Below are positions 5,042-5,895 of a stretch of 5,895 nucleotides of DNA, piece after piece. This stretch comes from UBA11164 sp002420085. Its GTDB lineage: Bacteria > Pseudomonadota > Gammaproteobacteria > Xanthomonadales > Xanthomonadaceae. The notes beneath the pieces are model-generated. The model was not told the origin of the DNA and did no database searches. It worked only from the letters and a program-made list of their open reading frames with translations. Positions within the stretch are counted from its first letter, which is position 1. The number at the start of each line of letters is the position of its first letter. The stretch is taken from the NCBI GenBank assembly GCA_031976395.1, contig DALYLJ010000191.1, forward strand, positions 1-5,895, given 5' to 3'. The position numbers were made by a program, and so were the translations under genes.

Positions 5042-5895
5042 ATGAGCGGCTTCGGCCCGGCAGACGCTTCGATCGAAGGCCCGGTGCCGAGGGCCTGCGA
5101 TCTGCTGATCGAGGCCGGTTGGGTGGTTCCGATCGAGCCGCACGGCGTGGTCTGGACCGACCATGCGGTCGCGGTCACGGCCGGGACGATCGTGGCGGTG
5201 CTGCCGCGCGAGCAGGCCCGGCGGGAGTTCGCGCCGGACGAGGTGGTCGCCCGTCCGACGGCGGTGCTCATCCCTGGCCTGGTCAACGCCCATTGCCACA
5301 ACCCGATGACTCTGTTGCGCGGGGTTGCCGACGACCAGCCGCTGATGCGCTGGTTGAAGGAGTACATCTGGCCGGTCGAAGCAGCGGTGATGGGGCCGGA
5401 TTACATCGCCGATGGCGTCGAACTGGCGGTTGCCGAACTGTTGCGTGGCGGCTGCACCTGCGCCAACGAGGATTATTTCTTTCCGGATGTCTGTGCGGCG
5501 ACCTACCGCCGGCTCGGCTTCCGAGCCATGGTCGGCTTGCCGGTGATCGATTTTCCGACCGCCTGGGCGCGCAGCCAGGACGAATATTTCGACAAGGCGC
5601 TGGAGGTTCACGACCTCTATCGACGGGATCCGCTGGTGGCGATGGCATTTGCCCCGCATGCGCCATACACGGTCGGCGACGACAGTTTTGCCCGCATCCG
5701 GGTGCTGGCCGACCAACTCGATGTCCCGGTTCACCTGCATCTGCACGAGACCCAGGCCGAGGTCGATGAGGGCCTGGCTCGCAACGGCCAGCGCGATATC
5801 GCCCGGATCGATCGCCTCGGTCTGTTCGATGCCCGGCTGATCGCGGTCCACATGACCGCCCTGACCGACGCTGAGATCGCCCTGGCCGCTGCCCG
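5042..5895 (+). CDS. mtaD: TRZ/ATZ-type amidohydrolase, probable 5-methylthioadenosine/S-adenosylhomocysteine deaminase (partial, 3' end cut by window)
   Basis: The first 284 codons are present and remain open to the window edge; the family is usually about 430-450 residues. Members deaminate methylthioadenosine, S-adenosylhomocysteine or adenosine-like purines in salvage, using one bound metal ion. The N-terminal beta-sandwich leads to the metal motif His84-x-His86 in LIPGLVNAHCHNP. DDQPLMRWLKEYIWPVE (97-113) is typical of this subgroup. HLHET (233-237) supplies the third metal His233 and the acid-base Glu236, and His270 is the later active-site histidine (AVHMTALTDAEI). The final metal Asp lies beyond the window. 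The ATG at 5042 is 10 bp after efp, with no Shine-Dalgarno. A GTG at 5084 preceded by GAAGG (5075-5079, four bases away) is an alternative that would remove 14 residues. Proximity to efp suggests an operon. Exact substrate is inferred; related chlorohydrolases and guanine-type deaminases are alternatives. Confidence 0.85.
   Translation, partial: MSGFGPADASIEGPVPRACDLLIEAGWVVPIEPHGVVWTDHAVAVTAGTIVAVLPREQARREFAPDEVVARPTAVLIPGLVNAHCHNPMTLLRGVADDQPLMRWLKEYIWPVEAAVMGPDYIADGVELAVAELLRGGCTCANEDYFFPDVCAATYRRLGFRAMVGLPVIDFPTAWARSQDEYFDKALEVHDLYRRDPLVAMAFAPHAPYTVGDDSFARIRVLADQLDVPVHLHLHETQAEVDEGLARNGQRDIARIDRLGLFDARLIAVHMTALTDAEIALAAA

Noticed and set aside
4282..5367. A 361-codon minus-strand frame across epmB's start, efp and the amidohydrolase
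   Set aside because: It spans two real genes and an intergenic region in antisense and has no family features.

Overview
This GC-rich window carries five protein genes on both strands, and no RNA gene, mobile element or CRISPR array is visible. The genes suggest a gammaproteobacterium, most likely near the Xanthomonadales/Lysobacterales. The indicators are a FimX-type c-di-GMP receptor (a type IV pilus regulator known from Pseudomonas and Xanthomonas), an EpmB-type lysine 2,3-aminomutase, and an EF-P with the modifiable lysine of the EpmA/EpmB pathway. The taxonomic placement is inference from gene content only.

Layout. Positions 1-185 hold no gene I can support. A 311-residue 2-oxoglutarate/Fe(II)-type oxygenase of the isopenicillin N synthase family runs rightward (186-1121). 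It converges on a leftward pair across a 76-bp gap containing two hairpins. The leftward pair is epmB (4391-3303) followed 14 bp later by fimX (3288-1198), so the two are probably co-transcribed. A 73-bp divergent intergenic region with an AT-rich core and two perfect palindromes separates epmB from efp (4465-5031, rightward). Ten bases after efp starts an amidohydrolase of the MTA/SAH deaminase type (5042 onward), which runs off the right edge.

How they work together. EpmB makes (R)-beta-lysine, which EpmA attaches to Lys34 of EF-P. Modified EF-P then relieves ribosome stalling at proline-rich sequences. The modifying enzyme and its target are therefore divergent neighbours, while EpmA is not in the window. 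FimX is a degenerate receiver-PAS-GGDEF-EAL protein that should sense c-di-GMP and act on type IV pilus assembly through PilZ/PilB. Its tight coupling behind epmB is the most notable arrangement here. The amidohydrolase probably belongs to purine/methylthioadenosine salvage, and the oxygenase has no assignable substrate.

I did not find a clearly undescribed system. The window looks like ordinary chromosomal DNA with a few regulatory and gene-order points worth checking.
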